Shown one piece after another: positions 25,490-33,951 of a DNA stretch of 53,758 nt. This DNA comes from JANYJJ01 sp031386065 (GTDB lineage: Bacteria > Pseudomonadota > Gammaproteobacteria > Burkholderiales > Burkholderiaceae_C), in contig JANNBZ010000396.1 of the NCBI GenBank assembly GCA_031386065.1, positions 1 to 53,758 of the forward strand. Reading direction: 5' to 3'. The position numbers and the translations under genes were made by a program. Position 1 is the first letter of the stretch. Each line of letters opens with the position of its first letter. The notes below the pieces were generated by a model, which was not told the origin of the DNA, did no database searches, and was given only the letters and a program-made list of their open reading frames with translations.

Positions 25490-26515
25490 ATGACCGATCT
25501 GATGACGTCTCTGGCGGCCGTGGGCGGCCTGGTGCTGGCCGGCGTGGTGGCGCATGGCGCCTGGACCGCACGCAAGGCCAGCCCGAAGCAGGGCGACGCG
25601 CCGCCGCCGCGCCCCGAACCGCGCGAGCCGGTGATGGATGCGCCGCTGGCCGCAGAGGTGGGCTCCGAGCCGCCACCGCCGTCGCGCCGCCAGGTGCCTC
25701 GGCTCGACGCGCTGATCGACGCCATTACGCCGTTGACGCTGGAGGCGCCGGTTGCCGGCAGCCTGCTGCTGGCGCACCTGCCGCCTTCGCGGCGGGCTGG
25801 CAGCAAACCGTTCCTGGTCGAGGGCCTGAATGCCGAGTCGGGCGACTGGGAGCCGCCGCGCGCCGACCAACGCTACGGCGAGCTGCAGGCCGGCGTGCAA
25901 CTGGCCAACCGCACCGGCGCGCTGAACGAGATCGAGTATTCCGAGTTCGTTCAGAAGGTGCAGGCCTTCACCGAGGCGGTCGGCGCGATGGCCGACTTCC
26001 CCGACATGCTCGACGTGGTGGCGCGCGCCCGCGAGCTCGACAGCTTTGCCGGCGAGCACGACGCGCAACTCGCGGTGCACCTGAAGGCGCGCGACACCGC
26101 CTGGAGCGTCGGCTACGTTCAGCAGCACGCAGCGCGTCATGGTTTCGTGGCGGGCGTGTTGCCGGGCCGCATGGTGCTGCCCGGCGCCGAAGACGGTGCG
26201 CCGCCGGTGCTCAGCCTGAGCTTCGATTCGCAGGCTGCGCTGTCGGAGCACCCGAACCAGGCGCTGATCCGCGACGTGACGCTGAGCTTCGACGTGCCGC
26301 AAACCGACGCCTCGGGCCAGCCCTTCGCCGCCTGGCAGGCCAGCGCGCAGGCGTTGTCGCTGGGCATGGACGCGGTGGTGGTCGACGATAACGGCCAGCC
26401 CTTGAGTGCCGAGGGCTTCGCCACCATCGGCAGCGAGTTGGGCCGGCTGTACGAGCGCCTGGAGTCGCATGACCTTGCGGCGGGTTCGGCGGCGGCGCGG
26501 CGCCTGTTCGGTTGA
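25490..26515 (+). CDS. zipA: Cell division protein ZipA-like, FtsZ-binding C-terminal domain
   Basis: A 341-residue protein with one N-terminal membrane segment (about residues 6-25, LAAVGGLVLAGVVAHGAW). A Pro-rich basic linker (APPPRPEPREP) follows, then a C-terminal ZipA-type FtsZ-binding domain of about 130 residues (HDAQLAVHLKARDTAWSVGY, VLSLSFDSQAAL, VTLSFDVPQTD, AQALSLGMDAVVVDDNGQPL). ZipA tethers the Z-ring to the inner membrane. The match is to the divergent betaproteobacterial form, supported by position directly after smc. In many Burkholderiales ligA comes next; here it lies about 9.7 kb further on. Confidence 0.8.
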   Translation: MTDLMTSLAAVGGLVLAGVVAHGAWTARKASPKQGDAPPPRPEPREPVMDAPLAAEVGSEPPPPSRRQVPRLDALIDAITPLTLEAPVAGSLLLAHLPPSRRAGSKPFLVEGLNAESGDWEPPRADQRYGELQAGVQLANRTGALNEIEYSEFVQKVQAFTEAVGAMADFPDMLDVVARARELDSFAGEHDAQLAVHLKARDTAWSVGYVQQHAARHGFVAGVLPGRMVLPGAEDGAPPVLSLSFDSQAALSEHPNQALIRDVTLSFDVPQTDASGQPFAAWQASAQALSLGMDAVVVDDNGQPLSAEGFATIGSELGRLYERLESHDLAAGSAAARRLFG

Positions 26516-26587
26516 ACGGCTCGGTCGCCGTCGGCACCGCTTTCGCAGCCTGAACGCCCCCGTCTCGCAAGGCCTGAGCAACCTGCC

Positions 26588-28855
26588 TCAGCGCGGCAAC
26601 AGATAGCGCGTGCTCGGTCCCTTGCCTGTCTGCACCAGCAGGCCGCGATCGGCCAGCTTGCCGAGGTGCTTGGAGGCTGTCGCCAGCCCCACGCCGCAAA
26701 GCTGGGCGTAGCCGCTTTTGTTGATCGAGCCGGTGTTCAGCACGTGCTGCAGCAGGTCGGCGCTGCGCTCAGTCGGCATCAGGTCGGTCGTCTCGCCGTG
26801 CCACAGCGATGACAGGCGTTGTTCACGGCTCATTTCTCGCGAGAAGGTCTCGCGCAATCGCAGCAGTTGCGATGCGTAGCGCTGGCCCATCTGGTGCTCG
26901 TCGATCAGCGCAACAGCGGCCTCCCGCTCCTTGACCGAGATCTCGAGGTAGGACTGCGCGATTGCCAGATGGGCCACGACCCGGTCGTCTGCGGCCAGGG
27001 GCAGCGCGAGGGCGGCCCGGTGGCGCTGAACCTCGGACATCTCGGTGAAGTGCGCGGCGAATTCTCCGGGCAGCAGGCGGTCGTAGAACTGGTTGTCGCG
27101 GGGCCCGAGAATCTCGCGCTTGAGGTTGCGCGTTGCCTCTGCCGGGGCCGGGTCGCCTGCGTCGGGCCAGGAGGCCAGTGCCGCATCGGTGTGAATGTCG
27201 CCCAGCCGTTCGTCTTGCGCATCGTCCAGCGCCTGGAACCGCTTGTAGTAGGCCTCGGCCAGGTTGTAGTGCGCACGGCCCACCAGCACGAGCAACCTGG
27301 CCTGTTGACTGATGTCCAGCGCTTTGCGGTAGTGCTCGATGGCGGGGTCGTACTTGCCCTGCCAGAAGTACGTGGCACCCAGATGCAGGTGGGTGGCGGC
27401 CACGGTTTCGGGCTCCACCGTGAGCCGTTCGGCGATGTCCAGCACGCGCTGCGAATAGTCGATTGCGCGCGCAAAGTCCTTGGCGTCGCTGTAGATCAGG
27501 CTCAGGTTGCCATAGGTCTTGAGGATCGATTGCTGATCGCCCAGCCGCTCGTACATGTGCAAGGCGCGGTGCTTGTGCTCCAGCGCAAGTCGCAGTTCCC
27601 CGCTGCGGCGCCAGTACTCGCCCCAGGTCTGCTCCAGCATCGCCAACACCTCGGTCGCCTGCGCGCAGTGGTCGCGCAAGGCCTGGGCACGGTCGAGATT
27701 GGCCTTCGAGCGCGGGTCGTTGCGCAGCACGTACAGCCAGGCCAGCTTGACGAGGGTCTTCACATACTCTTCCAGCACCTCGGCGTCGGCGGCGGCGGGG
27801 TCGTCGGGCAGACCGGCCTGGCGCAGGAACTCGACGCTTTCCTGGTAGCAGGCGAAAGCCCGGTCCGCATCCCGAGCCTCGTTGAACTTGCCCATCGCGC
27901 CATAGACGATGCCGAGCATCAGCTTGTCGTTCGCCGTGCTGGCAATGCGCAACGCGTCTTCGCAGGCCTGGCGCTCCGCCTGTTCGCCGCCGCGCACCCG
28001 CCACAAACCGGCCAGCGCCAGACACAGCGCGAAGCGCAGCGGCCGGTCCAGTTCCAGCGCGGTGAACTGCTGCACCAGCGCGTCGGTGTGGGAGTCGCTG
28101 GCCAGCTCGACCCGAAAGCGCTGCAGGCAGTGAATGAAGCCCGGCACATCGCCAGCGTGCATCAGGTGCCACAGCGCCGGCAGCGATGCGCGAGCCGCCA
28201 GCGCCACGGCGGCCTGTCGCGCGTGCCAGGCCACGCGTGCCGGCGTGTCAGTCAACTGCAGCGTGCGGTACACCTCCTCCTGCAGCAGTGCGCGCAGCGC
28301 CAGGCCACGCTCGCCCTGCAACGGAGCTTCGAAAACCGCCTTTGCGAGTCGCCGCTTGCCTTTATCCAGGTACCGGTAGAAGGTGCTCGGCCCCACGTTC
28401 CACAGCCCGCACAGTTGTTCGGCCGCCGACTCGTCAGGGCGCGGACGGTAACGATCGGAAAACTGCGCCACCGGCACGAAGCCGTAGTGGCACATCAGCG
28501 CCAGCAAGGGTCGCCAACTGGTGCGCACGGTCCAGTTCTGTCGATCGATGTCGAGCAGACCCGATGCGCCGTCGGGCCGCAGGCGCGCCAGCGATGCGCG
28601 CAGCAGCAACTGCCACGCGGTGGCGTGCATCGGGTCGTCGGGGAGGGCATCGGCGGCGACGGCGCGCACCGGTGGCAGCACGCGTGCAGCGAACCGCTGC
28701 GTGACCCTGGGCCGCCGGCGCAGCAACTCGTCCAGCGTGCCCGCCTTGTGGGCCGCCAGCGCGCCGGCCAGCACCGTCTCGAACAGGCGCCAGCGCAGGG
28801 TCGACGCCATCACACGGGCCGGGTGGGACTGGAAGCTAGGGGTCGTTTTCGCCAT
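26588..28855 (-). CDS. Large TPR-repeat protein with N-terminal HTH and C-terminal winged helix, probable regulator
   Basis: A protein of about 755 residues that I cannot assign to a named family. An N-terminal helical domain contains an HTH-like stretch (CGLWNVGPSTFYRYLDKGKR, near 145-165). The middle carries tetratricopeptide-type repeats, clearest in SLIYSDAKDFARAIDYSQRV, LGATYFWQGKYDPAIEHYRK, and YNLAEAYYKRF. The C-terminal 65 residues look like a winged helix (LLQHVLNTGSINKSGYAQLC, VGLATASKHLGKLADRGLLV, then GKGPSTRYLL), similar to the tail of Fic-type proteins. No Walker motif is visible. Start uncertain: ATG 28855 used; ATGs at 28882 and 28918 are in frame. It is divergent from the C11 peptidase gene, its likely target or partner. 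Confidence 0.75.
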   Translation of the reverse strand: MAKTTPSFQSHPARVMASTLRWRLFETVLAGALAAHKAGTLDELLRRRPRVTQRFAARVLPPVRAVAADALPDDPMHATAWQLLLRASLARLRPDGASGLLDIDRQNWTVRTSWRPLLALMCHYGFVPVAQFSDRYRPRPDESAAEQLCGLWNVGPSTFYRYLDKGKRRLAKAVFEAPLQGERGLALRALLQEEVYRTLQLTDTPARVAWHARQAAVALAARASLPALWHLMHAGDVPGFIHCLQRFRVELASDSHTDALVQQFTALELDRPLRFALCLALAGLWRVRGGEQAERQACEDALRIASTANDKLMLGIVYGAMGKFNEARDADRAFACYQESVEFLRQAGLPDDPAAADAEVLEEYVKTLVKLAWLYVLRNDPRSKANLDRAQALRDHCAQATEVLAMLEQTWGEYWRRSGELRLALEHKHRALHMYERLGDQQSILKTYGNLSLIYSDAKDFARAIDYSQRVLDIAERLTVEPETVAATHLHLGATYFWQGKYDPAIEHYRKALDISQQARLLVLVGRAHYNLAEAYYKRFQALDDAQDERLGDIHTDAALASWPDAGDPAPAEATRNLKREILGPRDNQFYDRLLPGEFAAHFTEMSEVQRHRAALALPLAADDRVVAHLAIAQSYLEISVKEREAAVALIDEHQMGQRYASQLLRLRETFSREMSREQRLSSLWHGETTDLMPTERSADLLQHVLNTGSINKSGYAQLCGVGLATASKHLGKLADRGLLVQTGKGPSTRYLLPR

Positions 28856-29023
28856 CGCATTCACGCATCGTCCAGCGATCATCCAGTGTCGGGTGCAACA
28901 CCTCCCGAAAGCGTGCATGTCAATGGAACTGGCCAAATATTAGTGTAGCGACGCAAGGTGCAAGCGCCAGCGGATGCTTCACGCGGTAAGACTCGATCCT
29001 TGCGGGCATCACGGGAGAGCGAC

Positions 29024-30523
29024 ATGGCCTTGCCGAACTTGATTTTCGGATCTTCGACCCCTGGCGCGACGAGCGTCGGCGTGACCCTGGTGGTCTACGC
29101 GCCGTTCGGCACCGACGCCGTCCTGAGCAGCTACCCCGGGGCCACCCCGCTGGCGATCGGCCAGCACCCGCTGGTGGTGAATCTCATCGAGGTGGCCAAG
29201 TGCGGCGTGCATGTTTCGGCACTGATCGACCTGCACGGCGACGACACCTACCTGGTCGAAATCCCCGCCGGCAAGCCCACCGGGCTGCGCATCACATCGC
29301 GTTGGAAACAAGAGATGGACGCGATCAACACGCTGTCCGGTTTCCTGCGCTATTCACGCCTCAAGCGCCCCGGAACGGCGCTGGTGTTGGCGCTGGAAGG
29401 GCACGGCGCCGGCTACCTGCCTGAGATCGACGTCAGCCAGCTGACGACCGCCAACCTGACGCAGAACGGCAGCATCGAATGGCACCTCACCGACGGCGAA
29501 GGCGCGCCCTTGTTGCCGATGGGCTCACCGCTGCTGCCTATGGGTTCGCCCTTGCTCCCGATGGGCTCGCCGCTGCTGCCGGTGAACCACATGCCGCTGT
29601 CCAGCTACGGCCTGGGCAAGGCGATGGCGGACGCGCTGGCCGGCAGCGGGCAAAAGCTGGGTGTGATCCATTTCAACAACTGTTTCAACATGTCGGTCGA
29701 GTTGTTGCACACCGTGGCACCGCACGCCGAATACGCCACCGGCTACATCAACTACAACTTCTTCACGGCAGGCGAGTCGTACCCGGCGGTGTTCAACAAG
29801 CTCAAGCTCGCCGGCTCGGCCACCACCCAGCAATTGGCGCTCTGGTTCGCCGAAGCCAACCGCGACCTGCTGGCCAGCAAGTCGCACCACCCGACGGTCG
29901 GAGGCATGGTGAAGTTGTCGCGCTTGCCGCTGATCGCCACGCGAATCGACTCGCTGGCCAAGGCGCTGATCACCGCGCTGACCACGGCCACCCCGGCGCA
30001 GCGACCCGGCGTGGTGGAGAAGATTCGCGCTGCGATCAAGCTTGCGCAGCAGTACGACTCTCAAGGCACTCAGAGGCTCGATTTCCCCGACGAGTTGGTC
30101 GATGTCCTCAGCCTGGCCACGCAACTGAGAACCTTCGATGTCAACCCGGTGCCGGTGCGAAAAGCCGCGCTCGACCTGCAGGTCGCACTTAAAGGCATCA
30201 AGGTGTACGGAGCCAACGCCACGCCCTGGACCGACCCCAGCGTGAGATGGGATTTCTCCAAGCCCGATCTGGCGATGAACATCCTGTGCCCCGACGCCGC
30301 CCTGCGCGGCCTGTGGGACTGGCGTTCTCCGTACTACCTGCAGGTCGTGCCGGATGCAACCCTGCCGGTGGTGCAGCCGCACGTGATCGACTTTCTGAAG
30401 ACCACCGCCTGGGTGCCCTTCATCATCGAATACCACAAGCAAGTGCCCTTCGTGGGGCTGCTGCCGGCGGCGATACCGGAGTTTCCGATCTTCGACCGCA
30501 AGCACACGCTGCCGCCTGACTAG
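29024..30523 (+). CDS. Clostripain-family (C11) cysteine peptidase with internal PLLPMGS repeats
   Basis: A 499-residue protein of the caspase-like clan CD. The N-terminal strand (VTLVVYAPFGTDAVLSSYPG) replaces the LVYMAADN-type start of C11 peptidases. The catalytic dyad is His127 (LALEGHGAGYLPEI) and Cys220 (HFNNCFNMSVELL), followed by AEYATGYINYNFFTAGESYP, as in clostripain relatives. Between them, at residues 162-187, lie three PLLPMGS heptads plus a partial fourth, in the interval where C11 enzymes are activated by self-cleavage. No signal peptide is seen, so it is probably cytoplasmic or exported by another route. The ATG at 29024 follows GGGAGAG. It is divergent from the TPR regulator (168-base gap) and followed by a strong terminator. 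Confidence 0.8.
   Translation: MALPNLIFGSSTPGATSVGVTLVVYAPFGTDAVLSSYPGATPLAIGQHPLVVNLIEVAKCGVHVSALIDLHGDDTYLVEIPAGKPTGLRITSRWKQEMDAINTLSGFLRYSRLKRPGTALVLALEGHGAGYLPEIDVSQLTTANLTQNGSIEWHLTDGEGAPLLPMGSPLLPMGSPLLPMGSPLLPVNHMPLSSYGLGKAMADALAGSGQKLGVIHFNNCFNMSVELLHTVAPHAEYATGYINYNFFTAGESYPAVFNKLKLAGSATTQQLALWFAEANRDLLASKSHHPTVGGMVKLSRLPLIATRIDSLAKALITALTTATPAQRPGVVEKIRAAIKLAQQYDSQGTQRLDFPDELVDVLSLATQLRTFDVNPVPVRKAALDLQVALKGIKVYGANATPWTDPSVRWDFSKPDLAMNILCPDAALRGLWDWRSPYYLQVVPDATLPVVQPHVIDFLKTTAWVPFIIEYHKQVPFVGLLPAAIPEFPIFDRKHTLPPD
29507..29584 (+). repeat. In-frame 21-bp tandem repeat encoding PLLPMGS
   Basis: Three complete 21-base units and a partial fourth encode PLLPMGS, PLLPMGS, PLLPMGS and PLLPV. 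Units differ at synonymous third positions (for example CCG ATG GGC TCA versus CCT ATG GGT TCG), so the peptide is being kept while the DNA drifts. Confidence 0.9.
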
Positions 30524-30554
30524 CGCTTGCGCACGCGATACACAGCTCCCCTCG

Positions 30555-30595
30555 GCCCCTGCCGGACTTCCAGTCCCGCAGGGGCTTCTTCTTTA
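30555..30595 (+). terminator. Rho-independent terminator after the C11 peptidase
   Basis: An 8-bp outer stem (GCCCCTGC / GCAGGGGC) encloses a 5-bp inner stem (GGACT / AGTCC) and is followed by TTCTTCTTT. It isolates the peptidase from the secretion operon, whose own promoter must lie in 30600-30755. Confidence 0.85.
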
Positions 30596-30755
30596 AGGGG
30601 CCAGGGCGGCTCGATCGTCCACGGATCGTCCTGCGCAGCCCGCGATCACGCTGCGCCGCAGCGGTCGCAATGAGAACGCCGCGCCGCTGCAATGGGGTCA
30701 TGTCGTTCGGCGCCGCAACCCGCAGCGCCTGCGACCCACCTGGAAGGACCACCCC

Positions 30756-32483
30756 ATGACTTTCTTGCTTTCGAGCCCGGTACGGCCCTTCATCGTGCTG
30801 GCCGCGTTCGCGTCGCTGCTGCTCAATCTGGCGCTTGTCGTGCCCTCGATCTACATGCTGCAGGTGTTCGACCGGGTGTTTTCCAGCCGCAGTGTCGAAA
30901 CGCTGGTGATGCTGGGGCTGTTCGCGTTGTTGGCGCTGGGCTTGGCCTTCAGCATGGATCGCGCGCGCAGCCTGCTGCTGGCCCGCGCCGGGCGCAGCAT
31001 CGACGAGGCGTTGTCGGCGCAGGCGCTGGCGGCGACGCTGAAGGCCGCGGCTCGCGGCGGCCTTCCGTCCGAGCGTTCGGCTCTGCCGGATATCGCCCGC
31101 ATGCGCGGCTTTCTTGCCAGCCCCGCGGTGCACGCGCTGTTCGACGCACCCTGGTTGCCGATCTACCTGCTGGTGATCTTCGCGCTCGACCCGGTGCTGG
31201 GACTGACTGCGGCGATTTCTGCCGCTGCCCTGTTCGCGCTGGGCTTGTTCTCGGAACACTTCATTCGCGCCGATGTCGAGCGGGTGACGGTCGGCCGCCT
31301 CGCCGCGGGGCAATGCATCGATTCGCTGACCCGCAACGCCGAAGTGCTGATCGGCATGGGCATGCTGGGCAATGCGGTGGCGTTGTGGCGCGGCACGCAC
31401 CAGCAAGTGCAGCAAGCGCAGGAGCGGCTCGGGGCGGCCAGCGCCACACTGTCCGCGCTGGGGCGCATTCTTCGCCAGTGGGTGCAAGTGGCGATGCTGG
31501 GCATCGGTGCCTGGCTGGTGGTGGCCGGCCACGCATCGCCGGGCATCATGATCGCCGCCACCTTGCTGGTGGGGCGCGCCCTGCAGCCGGTCGAGCACCT
31601 GATCTCGGGCTGGAAATCAGTCGTCGAGGTGCGCGCCGCGTGGCAGCGTTTGCAAGACCAGGGCGTCGACCACCACGACGCACCGGCCCTGCAATTGCCC
31701 GCGCTGCGCGGTGAGTTGAGCCTGGAGCGTGTCAGCCTGCTGACCGATCCGCAGCGCCCGCCTGTGGTCAAGAGTGTGAGCCTGGCGTTGGCGGCCGGTG
31801 AATGCCTGGGCCTGATCGGACCCAGCGCCTCGGGCAAGACGACGCTGTTGCGGCTGATGCTCGGCCTGCGCCAGCCGCACGCAGGCACGGTTCGCCTGGA
31901 CGGCATGGAGCTCACGAACTGGCCGTCCGAGCAGTTGGCCGGCGTGGTCGGCTACCTGCCGCAAGACGTGGAGTTGTTTGCCGGCACGGTGGCACACAAC
32001 ATCGCGCACCTCGGGCCGATCGACTCGCAGGCGGTCATCGCAGCGGCGCGGCTGGCCGGCGTGCACGAGATGATCGCGCGCCTGCCGCAGGCCTACGAAA
32101 CCGAGTTGGGCGTCGCCGGCACCGTGTTGTCGGGCGGCCAGCGGCAACGCATCGCGTTGGCGCGTGCCGTGTACGGCGCTCCCAAGCTGGTCGTGCTCGA
32201 CGAGCCGAACGCGAACCTCGACGCCGAGGGCGAAGAAGCGCTTGGCATCGCACTGGCGGGGTTGAAGCGCATGGGAACGACGGTGGTGCTGGTGTCGCAC
32301 CGGCCCGCGCTGATGCACCACGCCGACAGGCTGGCCGTGTTGCGCGACGGCGCACTCGACATCGTCGGCCCGCGCGATGACGTGCTGGCGCGCCTGAACA
32401 GCAGCACCGTGCATCCCTTGCGCCGACCGGCTGCGAGCGTCGCGGCGGCCCACGCCAACGCCACCCGGGGAGCCGAAGCATGA
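30756..32483 (+). CDS. Type I secretion system permease/ATPase (PrtD/HlyB-like)
   Basis: A 575-residue inner membrane ABC exporter half-transporter. Membrane segments occupy the first about 290 residues (for example FIVLAAFASLLLNLALVVPS, LVMLGLFALLALGLAFSM). The nucleotide-binding domain has GPSASGKTT, the Q-loop LPQDVELFAGTV, the signature LSGGQRQRIALARA, and LVVLDEPNANLD. An N-terminal C39 peptidase or C39-like domain is absent, which places it in the PrtD/AprD-type group. Its stop overlaps the HlyD start (ATGA), and the RTX-like gene follows. Together they form a dedicated exporter for that cargo. An outer-membrane TolC-like partner is not in the window. Confidence 0.93.
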   Translation: MTFLLSSPVRPFIVLAAFASLLLNLALVVPSIYMLQVFDRVFSSRSVETLVMLGLFALLALGLAFSMDRARSLLLARAGRSIDEALSAQALAATLKAAARGGLPSERSALPDIARMRGFLASPAVHALFDAPWLPIYLLVIFALDPVLGLTAAISAAALFALGLFSEHFIRADVERVTVGRLAAGQCIDSLTRNAEVLIGMGMLGNAVALWRGTHQQVQQAQERLGAASATLSALGRILRQWVQVAMLGIGAWLVVAGHASPGIMIAATLLVGRALQPVEHLISGWKSVVEVRAAWQRLQDQGVDHHDAPALQLPALRGELSLERVSLLTDPQRPPVVKSVSLALAAGECLGLIGPSASGKTTLLRLMLGLRQPHAGTVRLDGMELTNWPSEQLAGVVGYLPQDVELFAGTVAHNIAHLGPIDSQAVIAAARLAGVHEMIARLPQAYETELGVAGTVLSGGQRQRIALARAVYGAPKLVVLDEPNANLDAEGEEALGIALAGLKRMGTTVVLVSHRPALMHHADRLAVLRDGALDIVGPRDDVLARLNSSTVHPLRRPAASVAAAHANATRGAEA

Positions 32484-33838
32484 ACGCGTCCGCGCTGTTG
32501 CCCGCCGCGTCGGGCAAGGCACAAGTCTCACTGGCTGCGCTGCTGGCCCGGGCCGCGCCCGACGCCGAACACAGCCGCACGCTGCGCCAGATGCGACGCC
32601 AGGTCTTCGTGCCGCTGGCAGTCGTCACGCTGCTGATCGCGCTGTGGGGTGCATGGGCGCCGCTGTCGGGCGCGGTGGTGGCCAACGGGCAGGTGCAGGC
32701 CGCACTCGGGCGCAAGGTGGTCCAGCATCAGGAGGGCGGCATCGTGCGCGAGTTGCTGGTGCGCCAGGGCCAATCGGTGAAGCGCGGCGACCCGCTGCTG
32801 GTGATGGGCGACGTGCGCAGCGACGCCACGCTCGACATGCTGCGCAAGCAGCTGCAGGCCGAAGGCTTGCGCGCCGCGCGCAGCCGCGCCGAGTTGAACC
32901 TCGCGTCCCGGTTCGCCGTGCCGGCGGACCTGGATGCTGTGCCCGACATGCTGGCGCGCGAACGCCAGTTGTTCGACTCGCGCCGTCGCACGCTGGACGA
33001 ACAACTGGCAGCGATGCAGTCGCAAACGCGCGAAGCGCATGCGCGCATCGCCGCGTTGAATGCGCAACTTCGTGCCTCGGAGCAGTCGACCCAGTTGGCC
33101 CGCGACGAGTTGGGCATCAATGTGGAACTGGTCGCGAGCGGCTTCGTGCAGAAGAGCCGGCTGCTGACGATGGAGCGCAATGTCGCCGACACGCGGGTGC
33201 GCGCCGAAGCCGCGCGCGGCCAGATCGCCGAGGCGCAAATGCAAGTCAGCGCGCTCGGCAACAGCATGGCGCAGGCGCGTGGCGCCTACCAGCAGCGCGC
33301 GGCCGACGAGTTGAAGGAGGCCGATGCACGCCTGCGCGAACTCGAAGACCGCCTGCGCCCGTCGCAGGACCAGGTCGATCGCCTGACGGTGCGTGCGCCG
33401 GTGGACGGCACCGTGATGGCCTTGCGCGTCAGCGCGCCGGGGACGGTGGTGGGGCCGCGCGAGCCGCTGCTGGAGATCGCGCCGTCGGAAGAAAACCTGA
33501 TCGTCGAACTGCGCATCGACCCGCACGACATCGACCACGTGCGTCTGGGCGACGCGGCCGAGGTTCGCTTGTCGGCGTTCGACATGCGCGGCACGCCGTT
33601 GTTGCAAGCGGTGGTGACGGCGGTATCGCCCGACGCCGTGACCGACGCCGCCAGCAAGCAGTCCTGGTACACGGCGCAGGTAGCGGTGAAACAAGGCGAG
33701 CTCGCTGGAAATCCGCAACTGCGATTGCAGGCGGGCATGCCGGCCGAGGTGTTCGTGACCACACCGCCGCGCAGCCTGCTGCGCTACCTGCTGGAGCCTC
33801 TCGGCATCTTCGCGAAGCGTGCGCTGCGCGAGCCCTGA
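32480..33838 (+). CDS. HlyD-family periplasmic adaptor of a type I secretion system
   Basis: Membrane fusion protein of 452 residues that bridges the ABC transporter and an outer membrane channel. One membrane segment (about residues 42-60, VFVPLAVVTLLIALWGAWAP) is followed by the first lipoyl half (GRKVVQHQEGGIVRELLVRQ, GQSVKRGDPLLVM), a long coiled coil (about 120-290), the second lipoyl half (LTVRAPVDGTVMALRVSAPG), and a beta-barrel region (LIVELRIDPHDIDHVRLGDA). The HQEGGIV motif is characteristic of type I secretion adaptors. It overlaps the ABC gene by 4 bases. Confidence 0.94.
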   Translation: MNASALLPAASGKAQVSLAALLARAAPDAEHSRTLRQMRRQVFVPLAVVTLLIALWGAWAPLSGAVVANGQVQAALGRKVVQHQEGGIVRELLVRQGQSVKRGDPLLVMGDVRSDATLDMLRKQLQAEGLRAARSRAELNLASRFAVPADLDAVPDMLARERQLFDSRRRTLDEQLAAMQSQTREAHARIAALNAQLRASEQSTQLARDELGINVELVASGFVQKSRLLTMERNVADTRVRAEAARGQIAEAQMQVSALGNSMAQARGAYQQRAADELKEADARLRELEDRLRPSQDQVDRLTVRAPVDGTVMALRVSAPGTVVGPREPLLEIAPSEENLIVELRIDPHDIDHVRLGDAAEVRLSAFDMRGTPLLQAVVTAVSPDAVTDAASKQSWYTAQVAVKQGELAGNPQLRLQAGMPAEVFVTTPPRSLLRYLLEPLGIFAKRALREP

Positions 33839-33860
33839 GGCCACACCGGATTCACTCGAC

Positions 33861-33927
33861 AGAAAGGAGGTGGATTGCCCACGACCTCAACGACCTGTTC
33901 CGCGGATTTCTGTTTCATCACTTTTGA
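33861..33927 (+). other. Full-length Shine-Dalgarno match in the leader of the RTX-like gene
   Basis: AGAAAGGAGGTG (33861-33872) is complementary over 12 bases to the conserved 3' end of 16S rRNA, yet sits 79 bases before the RTX-like ATG. An open frame from the ATT at 33874 codes 17 residues and stops at 33925-33927; no ATG follows at standard distance. It may be a ribosome standby site or drive a leader peptide. The proper site of the main gene is TTGGAG just before 33952. Confidence 0.45.
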
Positions 33928-33951
33928 ACTTTCACCTCTTGGAGTTTCATC

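Noticed and set aside
30756..33838. A complete stand-alone type I secretion system
   Set aside because: Only the ABC and HlyD parts are present; no TolC-like outer membrane gene is in the window, so it is called an export unit, not a full system.
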